DNA of 64,000 bases from Algoriphagus sp. PAP.12 (lineage in GTDB: Bacteria > Bacteroidota > Bacteroidia > Cytophagales > Cyclobacteriaceae). The notes beneath the pieces were generated by a model. It was not told the origin of the DNA. It searched no databases and was given only the letters and a program-made list of their open reading frames with translations. How positions within the stretch are numbered: position 1 is the first letter of the stretch; each line of letters opens with the position of its first letter. Where the stretch lies: positions 1-64,000 of the forward strand of contig NZ_JAPPSQ010000014.1 in the NCBI RefSeq assembly GCF_026652115.1, written 5' to 3'. This document shows positions 16,425-26,460 of the stretch, one piece after another. The position numbers and the translations under genes were made by a program.

Positions 16425-17396
16425 TTAATCGACATTACTTTCCTGGAATTCTTCAAACTCCTGCTCTTTTTTCTTTTTGTCCTCATCTATCAAATCCAAG
16501 GTCACATTCACTTCGAATGAGATTAATATGATTAGTGAAGTGATATAGAGCCAAAGCATCAAGGCTAATAAGGTTCCTATTGATCCATAAAGCTTGTTAT
16601 AGCTGGCAAAATTATTCAGATAAAATGTGAATCCATAAAATGCCAAAGTGATCAAAATTCCAGCAAAATTGGCACCAATGGAAAAGAAGTGCCATTTGTC
16701 ATGAACTACTGGTGCAAATCTGAAAATAAATGCCGAGGTAAAATAGAAAACCATCAATAGTACCACGAATTTCAAGGAGTGAAAAAGAAAAATCAAAAAG
16801 TCGGAATTGAATAATTGCATCTCATTGATTCGGTTGATGGCGATTGTTCCGACAATCATAATGGTACTTGCTGAAAAGATGGCTATTACCAAGCTTACAA
16901 CAATCCCAACTGCAATTACTCTGCTTAAGAAAAAACCTCTGCTCTCTCTTGTCTGATATACAGAGTTAAAAGAACCCATCATCGAAATCACGCCTTGTGT
17001 TGAGGCGAAGAGGGCAAAAAAGAATCCTAATGAAAGGAGGCTCTGCCTTGGTTTTGATACGATATCCATGATCGTATTTTCCATTTGACTATAGATTTCT
17101 CCCGGGAGAATATCCTGAATGAAAAGCAAAATATTATCCGTAGTCACATAAGGGATGAAATTCTGCAAATATGGAATCAGGTTTAAAAGGAAAAGCAATA
17201 ATGGAAAAAGGGCAACCGTAAAGCTAAAGGCCATAGAACCGGCTCTCTCATTAATATCGTCCTTTTTGAGCTGCTGGATAAAAATATTGCCCAAGTCATA
17301 AAGGTTCTTCTCCGGATCTCCAAAATGGATTTTACGGAAGCCTTTCAACCTGTTTTCTACCCTGTTTTGGATTTTTTGTATCCTCTTTTTGACCAC
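16425..17396 (-). CDS. YihY/BrkB-family inner-membrane protein
   Basis: This 323-residue protein has about six hydrophobic segments and the family signature around INERAGSMAFSFTVALFPLLLFLLNLIPYL (residues 48-77) and YGSIGTLLALMLWLYITSLIILISFEVN. The YihY/BrkB family was once called ribonuclease BN in error. Its function is still unclear, with transport or envelope roles proposed. The start is GTG, since the next in-frame ATG would lose the conserved N-terminus. It is last of three leftward genes with the thioesterase 15 bases upstream. Confidence 0.85.
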   Translation of the reverse strand: MVKKRIQKIQNRVENRLKGFRKIHFGDPEKNLYDLGNIFIQQLKKDDINERAGSMAFSFTVALFPLLLFLLNLIPYLQNFIPYVTTDNILLFIQDILPGEIYSQMENTIMDIVSKPRQSLLSLGFFFALFASTQGVISMMGSFNSVYQTRESRGFFLSRVIAVGIVVSLVIAIFSASTIMIVGTIAINRINEMQLFNSDFLIFLFHSLKFVVLLMVFYFTSAFIFRFAPVVHDKWHFFSIGANFAGILITLAFYGFTFYLNNFASYNKLYGSIGTLLALMLWLYITSLIILISFEVNVTLDLIDEDKKKKEQEFEEFQESNVD

Positions 17397-17411
17397 AGAA
17401 GTGTATTAATT

Positions 17412-17816
17412 CTAAAAGTACGATTTTAATAAATCTAATAAATTTTGTGGAGGTCTGGTGGGACGGTGACTATCTTTTTTGAGAAAGGTGAGAATTGTCC
17501 ACCCTTCCGTAATTAGCTCATTTTCTTCATTGTATACTTCGTACTCAAATCTAATTCGCACCCCAGGTAGTTCCGGGATTCTTGTTTTAATAGTCAAAAG
17601 CTCATCGTACTTTCCCGGCTTGATATATTTGAAATGACTTTCCAAAACCGGCATCATGACACCTTCATCTTCCATCTGTTTATAGGAAAATCCAATGCTT
17701 CTCATTGCTTCCACGCGAGCCACTTCGAAATACATGGCATAGTTGCCATAGTAGACATAACTCATCTGGTCTGTCTCTGCATAGCGAACCCTGAGTTGTG
17801 TTTCTGCTTGATACAT
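17412..17816 (-). CDS. Hotdog-fold acyl-CoA thioesterase (YbgC/FadM type)
   Basis: This 134-residue protein has the 4-hydroxybenzoyl-CoA thioesterase family motif near its N-terminus, RYAETDQMSYVYYGNYAMYFEVAR, with the catalytic aspartate at about residue 16. It probably hydrolyses acyl-CoA or acyl-ACP thioesters in the cytoplasm. The start ATG is one base from the stop of mltG, so the two are likely co-translated. The exact substrate is not visible. Confidence 0.9.
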   Translation of the reverse strand: MYQAETQLRVRYAETDQMSYVYYGNYAMYFEVARVEAMRSIGFSYKQMEDEGVMMPVLESHFKYIKPGKYDELLTIKTRIPELPGVRIRFEYEVYNEENELITEGWTILTFLKKDSHRPTRPPQNLLDLLKSYF

Positions 17817-17817
17817 T

Positions 17818-18861
17818 TTAGAAAATTCTAGCTTGGTTTAGAGCCGCCTGATATCTTCTTGCATTGGCATTGTGTTGAGCAAGGCTAGTGGCAAATGAAT
17901 GATACCCTGAAAAATCCTCTTTGGCACAGAAGTATAAATATTTATGATCTTCTGCATTGAGAACTGCTTCCAATGAATTGATGTCGGGTAAATTGATTGG
18001 GCCAGGAGGAAGACCAGCGTATTTGTAGGTGTTGTAGGGACTTTCCGTTTCTTTATGAATATTTAAAACACGCTTCAAGGAAAAATCTCCTAAAGCAAAA
18101 ACCAGTGTTGGATCTGCTTGAAGTGGCATATTTAGCCGGAGCCTATTCAGGTAAACACCAGCAATTCGCGGCCTTTCATCAGACTTTTGACTTTCTGCCT
18201 GAACGATACTAGCTAATGTTGAAACTTCCTTTTGGTTCAAACCCATTTGTTTGGCTTTATCCTTTCTGGCATCAGTCCAGAAATCATTGTATTCACGATA
18301 CATTCTGTCAAAAAGGGCCTCAGGGCTTGTATTCCACCACACTTCATAAGTATTTGGAATAAACATGCTCATAATTGTTTCTTCGTCGAAATCAAACTTT
18401 CGAATGTAAACTGAGTCTTGAATGAGGTTTAAAAATTGTGTGGAATCAATTTCTAAATTAGCTGTGATTTTCTCTGCCAGATCTTCTTTAGTTCTCACAT
18501 TATTAAATGTGATTTTGACAGGAGTTTGATCTCCAGATCTAAGTAACCGCACCAACTCCAGATTTGTCATATCAGGCTTAATAGTATACAGTCCCGGTTT
18601 GACCAATTCCTGATAATCCAAGACTTTGGCTACAAAACCAAAACTTACCGCATCAGAAATTATCTGATCCTCATAAAGCTTATTGGCAACGAATTTATAA
18701 TTCGCGTTACTCGGTATCCTTAAGGCCACCGGTTGTTCGGATTCAAGCAGGACATTTGGGCTGAAAAAGACCTGATAAAAGTAAAAGGTCATCGAAATAC
18801 CCAATACCGAAAAGGCGATAATTAGTACGAGAAGTAGTTTTTTCTTTTTGTCGGCTAGCAT
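17818..18861 (-). CDS. mltG: Endolytic murein transglycosylase MltG
   Basis: This 347-residue protein has one N-terminal membrane anchor (about 9-32), a LysM-like region (LRIPSNANYKFVANKLYEDQII) and the YceG/MltG catalytic domain. The domain has IPNTYEVWWNTSPE and LASIVQAESQKSDERPRIAGVYLNRL, in which E223 aligns with the catalytic glutamate, then LQADPTLVFALGD and SPYNTYKYAGLPPGPI. It cuts nascent peptidoglycan strands to set their length at the inner membrane. It is first of three leftward genes and divergent from the Nudix gene, with 79 bases between. Confidence 0.95.
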   Translation of the reverse strand: MLADKKKKLLLVLIIAFSVLGISMTFYFYQVFFSPNVLLESEQPVALRIPSNANYKFVANKLYEDQIISDAVSFGFVAKVLDYQELVKPGLYTIKPDMTNLELVRLLRSGDQTPVKITFNNVRTKEDLAEKITANLEIDSTQFLNLIQDSVYIRKFDFDEETIMSMFIPNTYEVWWNTSPEALFDRMYREYNDFWTDARKDKAKQMGLNQKEVSTLASIVQAESQKSDERPRIAGVYLNRLRLNMPLQADPTLVFALGDFSLKRVLNIHKETESPYNTYKYAGLPPGPINLPDINSLEAVLNAEDHKYLYFCAKEDFSGYHSFATSLAQHNANARRYQAALNQARIF

Positions 18862-18940
18862 ATTGGGATCAAAAATAAGAAAAGCATCCCAATTCTTTAT
18901 TTTTTAAGTTTGCGCTTCCCTTTATCTTTAATCAAGATTG

Positions 18941-19351
18941 ATGAAAATAATTCCCGTAACATGTGCAGTGATAATCTCTGGATATAAAATTTTAGCAGTT
19001 CGACGTTCGGATCAAATGCCTCTGGCAGGATGTTGGGAGTTTCCCGGTGGAAAAGTAGAAAATGGTGAAAACAATGATGATTGTTTGAGAAGAGAGATTC
19101 GGGAAGAACTGAAAATTGAAGTTGAAATTGGTAAAGCTCTCCCCATTTCAGAATATTCTTACGAGGAAAGGAAAATGATCAGGTTGATTCCTTTTTTGAC
19201 TCAGATAAAAACAGGTGAAATTACTTTGCTAGAGCATGATACCTATCGTTGGCTAGGAGTTAACGAACTTTTTGAAGTAAATTGGGCGTTAGCGGACATT
19301 CCAATTGTTAAACACTTAGAGGAAAATTGGTCTGCTTTGATTACTGATTAA
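18941..19351 (+). CDS. MutT-like Nudix hydrolase
   Basis: Starting at the ATG at 18941 (a TTG one codon earlier is less likely), the protein has 136 residues. The Nudix box is complete: GKVENGE...REIREEL, with G37, E43, R51, E52, E55 and E56 all present. The preceding AVRRSDQMPLAGCWEFPGGK is typical of 8-oxo-dGTP diphosphatases. It likely cleans oxidised nucleotides or another NDP-X compound. A TAAGTTTG -7-like element lies at 18905-18912, without a good -33 partner. Confidence 0.9.
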   Translation: MKIIPVTCAVIISGYKILAVRRSDQMPLAGCWEFPGGKVENGENNDDCLRREIREELKIEVEIGKALPISEYSYEERKMIRLIPFLTQIKTGEITLLEHDTYRWLGVNELFEVNWALADIPIVKHLEENWSALITD

Positions 19352-19363
19352 ACCAATTACAAA

Positions 19364-19993
19364 ATGCCAGCTGAGTTTATTCGATTGTATGAAGAAAACC
19401 CTGAACCTAGAAGGATTCGAGAAATTGCTGAAATTCTAAGGGACGGAGGAGTAGTAATTTATCCCACTGATACAGTCTATGGAATGGGATGTGATATTAC
19501 CAATCCACGAGCAGTAGAGAGGATAGCCAAGATCAAAGGGATTAATCCCAAAAAGCATAAGTTTTCATTTATCTGCTCTGATTTGAGTGACATAGCACAA
19601 TATACCCGGGTGATTACCAAGCCAGTTTTTAAAATGATGAAAAAGGCATTCCCGGGACCATTTACTTTTATTTTGGAGGCGAGTTCACAAGTTCCTAAAA
19701 TCCTTCAAATGAGTAAAAAGACTATTGGCATTAGGATTCCCAATCACAATGTTCCTCGAATGTTGGTTGCTGAATTAGGACAACCGATTTTAACGACTTC
19801 AATTCATGATGAAGATGATGTGGTGGAGTATAGCACCGATCCTGAGTTGATATTTGAGAAATACCAACATTTAGTTGATGTAGTCATTGATGGAGGATAT
19901 GGTCAAAACGTAGCTTCTACAGTTTTGGATTGTACTGGAGATGAGGTGGTATTGATTCGGGAAGGATTAGGCCAATTTGAAGATATTTTATAG
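19364..19993 (+). CDS. Sua5/YciO/YrdC-family protein, YciO type
   Basis: This 209-residue protein has the YrdC fold: GGVVIYPTDTVYGMGCDITNPRAVERIAKIKG, HKFSFICSDLSDIAQYT, then FPGPFTFILEAS and KTIGIRIPNH. Length and the wording of several blocks (HKFSFICSDLSDIAQYT, TVLDCTGDEVVLIREGLG) resemble E. coli YciO more than TsaC. TsaC/Sua5 makes threonylcarbamoyl-AMP for tRNA t6A, whereas YciO's role is less clear. Whether this is the genome's sole TC-AMP synthase cannot be told here. It lies 12 bases after the Nudix gene. Confidence 0.85.
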   Translation: MPAEFIRLYEENPEPRRIREIAEILRDGGVVIYPTDTVYGMGCDITNPRAVERIAKIKGINPKKHKFSFICSDLSDIAQYTRVITKPVFKMMKKAFPGPFTFILEASSQVPKILQMSKKTIGIRIPNHNVPRMLVAELGQPILTTSIHDEDDVVEYSTDPELIFEKYQHLVDVVIDGGYGQNVASTVLDCTGDEVVLIREGLGQFEDIL

Positions 19994-20011
19994 CCTTATA
20001 ATTTCTAAGAG

Positions 20012-20635
20012 TTGAAAAGTGTTGCCTCAGATCTGTTTTATTTGCCCAATTTGGAGTTTTTTGTTTCAATATTGGATGCAGATCAGATCCTGTTAAATCC
20101 AAATGCTCCTTATCAAAGGAAATCTTATTTCAACAGAACGCAGATTTTGCTTAGTAATAAAGTCGAAACTCTTTCGGTTCCGATTACAGGTAGAAGACCA
20201 CGGGTTCCTTTGAAGTATATTCAAATTGATTATCAACAAAAATGGCTGCAAAACCATCTAAGAGGCCTTCAAAGCGCTTATGGGAAAGCTCCATTTTTTG
20301 AATTTTTCTTCCCAGAAATTGAGGCCATTTATAAGCAAGAATTCCCTTCTCTCTGGGAATTTAACCTAAAGCTGCTGACAATCTGTCTTAAGTTTCTACA
20401 GCTACCTGTCAAATTGGAAGTGGTAGAGGATTGGGAGGGAAAAAAGCCCGAGAAAGACTTCAGAGGCATCATTTCGCCTTCAGAACCCTTTGAAGATAGA
20501 GGGATCTATGAGCCATTTGCCTATACTCAGCTTTTTGGCTTAGACTTTGAACCTAACCTGTCCATATTGGATTTGTTGTTTTGTGAAGGACCGACGGCAA
20601 AAAGGGTCCTCATGAAGTCATTAAAAAAACAATGA
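20012..20635 (+). CDS. WbqC-family protein
   Basis: This 207-residue protein matches the WbqC-like family: YLPNLEFFVSILDADQILLNPNAPYQRKSYFNRTQILLSNKVETLSVPI, then YGKAPFFEFFFPEIEAIY. Some family members are in polysaccharide clusters, where they are thought to modify amino sugars. The biochemical function here is not established. The only available start is a TTG at 20012, so the N-terminus is uncertain. It follows the YciO-type gene by 18 bases and probably shares its transcript. Confidence 0.75.
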   Translation: MKSVASDLFYLPNLEFFVSILDADQILLNPNAPYQRKSYFNRTQILLSNKVETLSVPITGRRPRVPLKYIQIDYQQKWLQNHLRGLQSAYGKAPFFEFFFPEIEAIYKQEFPSLWEFNLKLLTICLKFLQLPVKLEVVEDWEGKKPEKDFRGIISPSEPFEDRGIYEPFAYTQLFGLDFEPNLSILDLLFCEGPTAKRVLMKSLKKQ

Positions 20636-20716
20636 ACAATCGTTAAAAGAATTGTGTTTTTAAAACAAATTCGGTAAATAACGTACAGGATTATTTAACA
20701 ATCAGAAAGGAAATAA

Positions 20717-23251
20717 ATGGAAGCAAAATTTTCGAACAGAGTCAAAGAGGTGATCTCTCTCAGTCGCGAGGAAGCGCTTCGACTGGGGCATGATTATATT
20801 GGCACAGAGCATCTCTTGTTAGGAATGATTCGTGAAGGAGAAGGTGTAGCTGTTTCCATTCTTAAGAAATTGGGCGTGCCTTTGGATGAACTTCGAACTG
20901 CTATCGAAAGAGCAGTGAAAGGTACAGCCAGCCACAATGCGAAAAATATGGCCAATATCCCTCTGACGAGACAGTCTGAGAAGGTGTTGAAAATAACTTA
21001 TTTGGAGGCAAAAATCTTCAAAAGTCAATTGATCGGAACTGAGCATTTGTTATTGTCAATTTTAAGAGATGAGGAGAATATTGCGACTCAGATCTTGAAT
21101 AAATTCGATATCAATTATGAATCGGTGAAAGATATGCTTGAAATGCAGTCTGATCCAGGTGCTTCACCAAAATCCAAAGCAGAAGCTGAAGATTCTGATG
21201 AAGATGGGTCAAAATTATTCGGCTCTACAGGTAGTGGATCGGGCTCCTCAAAAGCAGGAGCTGAAAAATCCAGAACGCCTGTTTTGGATAACTTTGGTAG
21301 GGATTTGACCAAGATGGCTGAAGAAGATAAGCTAGACCCAATTATTGGTAGAGAAAAGGAAATCGAGCGAGTAGCTCAAATACTTTCACGAAGAAAGAAA
21401 AACAACCCTATTCTAATTGGTGAACCAGGTGTTGGTAAAACAGCCATCGCTGAAGGTTTGGCCCTAAGGATTGTCCAGAAGAAAGTCTCTCGTGTTTTGT
21501 TCAACAAACGAGTGGTGACTTTGGATCTTGCTTCATTGGTGGCAGGGACTAAATACAGAGGACAGTTTGAGGAGAGAATGAAAGCCGTTATGAATGAGCT
21601 TGAAAAATCTCCAAATGTCATTCTATTTATCGATGAACTTCACACAATTGTAGGAGCAGGAGGAGCGTCTGGATCGTTGGATGCGTCCAATATGTTCAAA
21701 CCTGCTTTGGCACGTGGAGAAATCCAATGTATAGGAGCGACTACTTTAGATGAATATCGTCAATACATTGAAAAAGATGGAGCTTTGGCTCGTCGATTCC
21801 AAATGGTGATGGTAGATGCTACCTCTCCTGAAGAGACAATCCAGATTCTTCATAATATCAAAGATAAGTACGAAGATCATCACAATGTAAATTACACGGA
21901 AGAAGCGATTGAGGCTTGTGTGAAATTATCAGATCGATATATTTCAGATAGATTCTTACCTGATAAGGCTATTGATATTTTGGATGAGGCAGGAGCAAGA
22001 GTTCATATCAATAATATTCATGTTCCTGAAGATATTTTGAAGCTTGAAGCTGAGGTAGAAGACATCAAGACTGAGAAAAACAGAGTAGTGAAATCTCAAA
22101 AATATGAGGAGGCTGCTCAGTTAAGAGACAAGGAAAAGAAACTACTGGAACAATTGGAATTGGCCAAGACCCGATGGGAAGAGGAAAGCAAGTCCAAGAG
22201 ATTCACAGTAGATGAGGATAGCGTAGCCGAAGTAATCGCGATGATGACAGGTATTCCTGCCAAAAGAATCGCTCAAAACGAAGGGGCTAAATTGCTAAAT
22301 ATGAGCGAGGAACTTTCAGGTAAAGTGATCGGTCAGGATGAAGCAATTAAAAAACTTACAAAAGCAATTCAAAGAACTCGAGTAGGATTGAAAGATCCTA
22401 AAAAGCCAATTGGTTCCTTTATTTTCCTAGGACCAACAGGTGTGGGTAAAACAGAATTGGCCAAGATGTTGGCAACCTATCTTTTCGATAAAGAAGATTC
22501 TTTGATCAGAATTGACATGTCCGAGTACATGGAGAAATTCTCCGTATCTCGATTGGTAGGAGCGCCTCCGGGATATGTTGGTTATGAAGAAGGCGGTCAG
22601 CTTACAGAAAAAGTAAGGAGAAAGCCATATTCTGTAGTCTTGTTGGATGAGATCGAAAAAGCTCACCCAGATGTCTTCAATATTCTATTGCAAGTATTAG
22701 ACGATGGAATCTTGACCGATGGGTTGGGTAGAAGAGTTGATTTCAGAAATACTATAATTATCATGACCTCCAATATTGGGGTAAGAGATTTGAAAGATTT
22801 CGGTGCTGGAATTGGTTTTGCGAACAAAGCCAAGAAAGACAATATGGACGAAATTATGAAGTCTACTATTCAATCCGCTTTGAAGAAAGCCTTCAGTCCT
22901 GAATTCTTGAACAGATTGGATGATGTGGTTGTCTTTAACTCTTTGGAAAAAGAAGATATCTACAAGATCATCGATATTTCATTGGCGAAGTTGTTCAGCC
23001 GAATCACTGATTTGGGATATAAAATCGAACTTACTGATAAAGCGAAAGGATTCTTATCAGAAAAAGGCTACGATCAGCAATATGGTGCAAGACCTCTAAA
23101 TAGAGCAATCCAGAAATATTTGGAGGATGCTGTTGCAGAGGAAATCCTAAAAGGAGATCTATCAGAGGGCGATGTAATCACTGCTGATTATGATGGTGAA
23201 GGTACTGAATTGACCATTACTGTTAATAAGAAAGAAAAAGCAGAAGAGTAA
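20717..23251 (+). CDS. clpC: Clp protease ATP-binding subunit ClpC
   Basis: This 844-residue AAA+ unfoldase has two N-terminal Clp repeats (about 5-145) and a serine/glycine-rich acidic linker (about 150-190). The first ATPase has Walker A GEPGVGKT at 235-242, and a UVR segment near 455-480 ([20 protein letters not shown]) lies in the middle region. The second ATPase has GPTGVGKT near 573 and the C-terminal D2-small domain. An IGF loop ([10 protein letters not shown]) can dock to ClpP. The UVR segment and short middle domain mark it as ClpC, not ClpB. It degrades misfolded proteins with ClpP. The gene has AGAAAGGA upstream of its ATG. Confidence 0.95.
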   Translation: MEAKFSNRVKEVISLSREEALRLGHDYIGTEHLLLGMIREGEGVAVSILKKLGVPLDELRTAIERAVKGTASHNAKNMANIPLTRQSEKVLKITYLEAKIFKSQLIGTEHLLLSILRDEENIATQILNKFDINYESVKDMLEMQSDPGASPKSKAEAEDSDEDGSKLFGSTGSGSGSSKAGAEKSRTPVLDNFGRDLTKMAEEDKLDPIIGREKEIERVAQILSRRKKNNPILIGEPGVGKTAIAEGLALRIVQKKVSRVLFNKRVVTLDLASLVAGTKYRGQFEERMKAVMNELEKSPNVILFIDELHTIVGAGGASGSLDASNMFKPALARGEIQCIGATTLDEYRQYIEKDGALARRFQMVMVDATSPEETIQILHNIKDKYEDHHNVNYTEEAIEACVKLSDRYISDRFLPDKAIDILDEAGARVHINNIHVPEDILKLEAEVEDIKTEKNRVVKSQKYEEAAQLRDKEKKLLEQLELAKTRWEEESKSKRFTVDEDSVAEVIAMMTGIPAKRIAQNEGAKLLNMSEELSGKVIGQDEAIKKLTKAIQRTRVGLKDPKKPIGSFIFLGPTGVGKTELAKMLATYLFDKEDSLIRIDMSEYMEKFSVSRLVGAPPGYVGYEEGGQLTEKVRRKPYSVVLLDEIEKAHPDVFNILLQVLDDGILTDGLGRRVDFRNTIIIMTSNIGVRDLKDFGAGIGFANKAKKDNMDEIMKSTIQSALKKAFSPEFLNRLDDVVVFNSLEKEDIYKIIDISLAKLFSRITDLGYKIELTDKAKGFLSEKGYDQQYGARPLNRAIQKYLEDAVAEEILKGDLSEGDVITADYDGEGTELTITVNKKEKAEE

Positions 23252-23273
23252 AAATTAATGTCTATAAAATAAA

Positions 23274-23305
23274 AAACCGAGGCTTTAGAGCTTCGGTTTT
23301 TTTTG
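23274..23305 (+). terminator. Terminator after clpC
   Basis: AACCGAGGCT and AGCTTCGGTT pair around TTAG, with a long T run after the stem. Confidence 0.85.
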
Positions 23306-23319
23306 TACCATTTTGATTT

Positions 23320-23793
23320 CTATCTGGAAAAGAAAAGTCGGGTGATAAAGATCCCTTGTCCATCTTCTGTTCCTGAGTTACTTTCCACTCCAGAGGTCAC
23401 ATAGGTTAATTTCCATCCTTGAGCAATCATTGAATTAATTTTTGAAGAGATCATGGCATCATTGGATGCGATATTCTGAAAATTAATACCAGTTGCACTG
23501 AAAAAGTTTAGCAACTTGGTTTCTTCCAATTCATCAATTTTGATGTCTTTTCGACTGATCTCATTTTGATCGCTTTTTTTACCGTCAGTCCTATCTGTAG
23601 CAAATAAACTGGCATCTACCTCGGTTTGGGAATCAATGATTCTAGATCTGCCCATTCCCATAGGTACAATAGACTCTACTACTGTGATGATTTTAAATTC
23701 TCCCGGATAGGATGCCTTACTTTCAGTTTCTTGGGCAAAAAGAGAGGAGACACTAAGGGCAATAAGTCCTGCGATAAAGAATACTTTTTTCAT
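23320..23793 (-). CDS. Small secreted protein of unknown function
   Basis: The start used is the ATG before KKVFFIAGL, since the frame's earlier codons precede a normal signal peptide. This gives 157 residues with the signal ending at SLFAQ. The mature part is acidic and ends INSMIAQGWKLTYVTSGVES...IFITRLFFSR. That tail resembles DUF4177-like small proteins, in which a conserved QGW segment precedes a final beta strand. The likeness is weak. It is probably periplasmic, has no operon partner and lies convergent to clpC. Confidence 0.65.
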   Translation of the reverse strand: MKKVFFIAGLIALSVSSLFAQETESKASYPGEFKIITVVESIVPMGMGRSRIIDSQTEVDASLFATDRTDGKKSDQNEISRKDIKIDELEETKLLNFFSATGINFQNIASNDAMISSKINSMIAQGWKLTYVTSGVESNSGTEDGQGIFITRLFFSR

Positions 23794-23855
23794 AGTGGGT
23801 TTAGTTTTTGAAATCTTACGACCCACTTTCTGAAAATGTTCTAAAATTCTTTCGT

Positions 23856-24143
23856 TTAGACTGTAAGAATGAAAAATAGCAGGGATACAACCAAGACCAT
23901 TGTCATCACCTTTGCTTTTTCTTGCTCTTCCTTAGGGACTTTTCTTTTTCTCAAAACCATAATGGAAAGTCCAATTCCAAAAAATTGAAGTAGCATTGAA
24001 ACTCCATTTAGAGGTCCCATGGGGGCGTTTAACAAATGAAGGTTTGTGTTCAAAATTGAAAGAGTGCCCAAGACGATCCCAGTAATTCCAAAAAGGAATG
24101 AACGTTGTAATAAAACACCATTGGGCTTATCAGTCCATTTCAT
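23856..24143 (-). CDS. Small three-helix membrane protein, unknown
   Basis: This 95-residue protein has hydrophobic segments at about 15-32, 45-62 and 78-94, with a basic loop RKRKVPKEEQEKAK before the last. It has no motif I recognise. It is 79 bases downstream of the polX-like gene on the same strand, separated by a GAAACTCGG/CCGAGTTTC hairpin at 24187-24214 that lacks a T run. Confidence 0.55.
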   Translation of the reverse strand: MKWTDKPNGVLLQRSFLFGITGIVLGTLSILNTNLHLLNAPMGPLNGVSMLLQFFGIGLSIMVLRKRKVPKEEQEKAKVMTMVLVVSLLFFILTV

Positions 24144-24222
24144 GAGCTTGACTTTTAATTTCTGCGAAGATAGGGCTTTGAAATTGGAAACTCGGTTTTA
24201 AGAGGCCCGAGTTTCAGGAATA

Positions 24223-25914
24223 TCATTTGCGGCGGCTACTGAAATAGGTTTCTATCTCGGAAAGACTTAGGGCGTTTAATGTCATTTCTTTCGTCAATCC
24301 TCCTTTTCTTCCAACCAAAACACCATACTTCATATCTCCATACCCGTCAATTTCATGGGCATCTGGGTTGATAGAAAGTTTTACTCCTTGCTCCATGGCA
24401 TATCTGACCCAACGCCAGTCTAAGTCCAGTCTCCAAGGATTCGCATTGATTTCAATGACTACTCCATGTTTTGCACAGGCATCAATGACAGTTTTGTGAT
24501 CTATCGGATAACCCTCTCTTCTTAAAAGCAAACGTCCAGTTGGGTGTCCGAGAATGGTGGTATAAGGATTCTCTATTGCTGTGACCAATCTGTTCGTAGC
24601 CCGTTTGATATCCATATTCAAAATTGAGTGAACGGAAGAAACTATGAAGTCAAAGCTTTTAAGCGTTTCTTCAGGATAATCTAGGCTTCCATCAGCCAGG
24701 ATGTCTGACTCAATCCCTTTAAAAATCTTAAATGGAGCTAGTTCTTTATTCAATTCATCAATTTCTTGATGTTGTTTTTCAACGGCTTCGACATCTAATC
24801 CTCCTGCGTAGAAGGCAGTTCTGGAGTGATCCGAAATGCCCAAATATTCATAGCCTAGATCCCTGCAGGCCTCTGCCATTTGACGCAAGGTATGTTTTCC
24901 ATCACTATAGGTGGAGTGATTGTGGAGGATGCCTTTCAAATCGCTTTCTTTTAAAAGCGTAGGGATTTTATCCTCTTTGGCAAGGGCAACTTCATCATAG
25001 CCCTCCCTCATTTCTACTGGGATATATTGCATCTCCAGTTTGGAGAAAAACTCTTTATCATCAGAAAAATCCACTTTTTGCAGTTTGGCAGCAATGCTTT
25101 CTTTGTCGTCTACAATTGTTTGCAAATGTAAAGGTGAAGCGGAAAACGCATATTTCTTTGTTGCGAACTGGTCAGGACTAGTGAAGTAAATGGCGAAGCT
25201 TAAATCAAAGTCCTTCAGTTTTCCTCTTAAGGTGAATGGACCAGATTGGCTTTTGTCAATTTCAAAATTTGAGTCCTCTTGAATTAAAGATTTGACTTTT
25301 GAATCTTGACTTCCAATCAACCACTCTGCTTGGGAGATAATTTCCATTTTTCGGGCAAATTCCCCTACTAGAGCAACTGCAACATTTCCTACTTTTTCTT
25401 CAATCTCTTTGGTAAGTGATTCCAATGTATCTTCAATATCTGCATAGAGCCACTTTCCTGAGTTTGAAGCTTTAAACTCAAGATTTTGGATAATGGAGTC
25501 CTGAGTTTTTTCTCCAAATCCTTTGATTTTGGCAACTTTTCCACTTTGGCAAGCTTCCATCAATTCATGGGTGGAAGTAATACCCAGTTCAGTCCAGAGA
25601 GTTTTTACTTTTTTTGGACCTAATCCCTTGATCTGAAGAACCTCTAAGATTCCCTCAGGAGTCTTAGAAATCAATTCATCCAAAAGAGGGAAAGATTCCG
25701 TCTGCTTAAGTGAAATAATGGCTTCCTGAATACTTTTTCCTACACCATTGATCTTTGCCAAATCACTATCGCTCAATTCCATGATGTTTGCTTCTCCTCT
25801 TTCCAAAGAATTCAAAGCGGATTGGTAGCTCCTAATTTTGAAAGAGTTTTCATCATGAAGCTCCATCAGTTGTATGCAGAGCTTTAATTTCTTCAGGATG
25901 GTTTTGTGGTCCAA
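24223..25914 (-). CDS. PolX-like protein with degenerate polymerase site and PHP domain
   Basis: Starting at the TTG at 25914 the 563-residue protein begins DHKTILKKLKLCIQLMELHDENSFKIRSY, as PolX proteins do. The frame also opens at a TTG at 25947. Helix-hairpin-helix motifs follow at about 55-62, 95-103 and 130-138. The nucleotidyltransferase motif, normally GSxRR..E...DxD, reads GEFARKMEIISQAEW at 184-198. Both catalytic aspartates are replaced (Q195, E197), while a third (D237) remains. The PHP nuclease domain is intact: HNHSTYSDG at 331-339 and SDHS at 361. A 3'-5' exonuclease or repair phosphoesterase without polymerisation is likely. Confidence 0.85.
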   Translation of the reverse strand: MDHKTILKKLKLCIQLMELHDENSFKIRSYQSALNSLERGEANIMELSDSDLAKINGVGKSIQEAIISLKQTESFPLLDELISKTPEGILEVLQIKGLGPKKVKTLWTELGITSTHELMEACQSGKVAKIKGFGEKTQDSIIQNLEFKASNSGKWLYADIEDTLESLTKEIEEKVGNVAVALVGEFARKMEIISQAEWLIGSQDSKVKSLIQEDSNFEIDKSQSGPFTLRGKLKDFDLSFAIYFTSPDQFATKKYAFSASPLHLQTIVDDKESIAAKLQKVDFSDDKEFFSKLEMQYIPVEMREGYDEVALAKEDKIPTLLKESDLKGILHNHSTYSDGKHTLRQMAEACRDLGYEYLGISDHSRTAFYAGGLDVEAVEKQHQEIDELNKELAPFKIFKGIESDILADGSLDYPEETLKSFDFIVSSVHSILNMDIKRATNRLVTAIENPYTTILGHPTGRLLLRREGYPIDHKTVIDACAKHGVVIEINANPWRLDLDWRWVRYAMEQGVKLSINPDAHEIDGYGDMKYGVLVGRKGGLTKEMTLNALSLSEIETYFSSRRK

Positions 25915-26061
25915 AATTTTTATTTTTTCGTTATACCTTAGAGACAAATGTGGGGAAATAATGTTTCAAATTAAAGAACGAAGGGGTAACTTATGTCAAA
26001 AGTCTAGGATCATTTCTCCAATAGATTTGTTAATTGAACAATAAACCAAAATATAAGAGCT

Positions 26062-26460
26062 ATGCAATATTGGATGGTGAAAAGCGAACCCAATTCCTAT
26101 TCCTGGTCAGATTTTGAAAAGGCCGGCGAGGATGTTTGGGATGGAGTTCGGAATTATCAAGCCAGGAATTTTTTACGATCTATGCAGGTAGGAGATAAAG
26201 TCATGTTTTATCACAGTGGAAAAGAAAAAGCAGTGGTTGGTGTTGCTGAAGTTTCCGCTTCAGGATTTCCTGATCCAAAAGATGAAGCATGGACAGCTGT
26301 TAATCTGAAAGTAGATTATGCTCTGAATAATCCAGTAACTTTGGCTCAGATTAAAGAAGAAGATCAATTGTCTGAACTCCCCATGCTTAAGCAAAGTAGG
26401 TTATCTGTGCTGCCTATGAGTAAAGAAGAATTTGAATTGATCAAAAAGATGTCACTATGA
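26062..26460 (+). CDS. EVE-domain protein
   Basis: This 132-residue protein is a single EVE domain: MQYWMVKSEPNSYSWSDFEKAGEDVWDGVRNYQARNFLRSMQVGDKVMFYHSG. The family has a PUA-like fold and binds modified bases in DNA or RNA. The human relative is THYN1. Bacterial copies are common outside restriction systems too, and no restriction genes adjoin this one. Its stop overlaps the next start (ATGA), so the two genes are translationally coupled. Confidence 0.9.
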   Translation: MQYWMVKSEPNSYSWSDFEKAGEDVWDGVRNYQARNFLRSMQVGDKVMFYHSGKEKAVVGVAEVSASGFPDPKDEAWTAVNLKVDYALNNPVTLAQIKEEDQLSELPMLKQSRLSVLPMSKEEFELIKKMSL

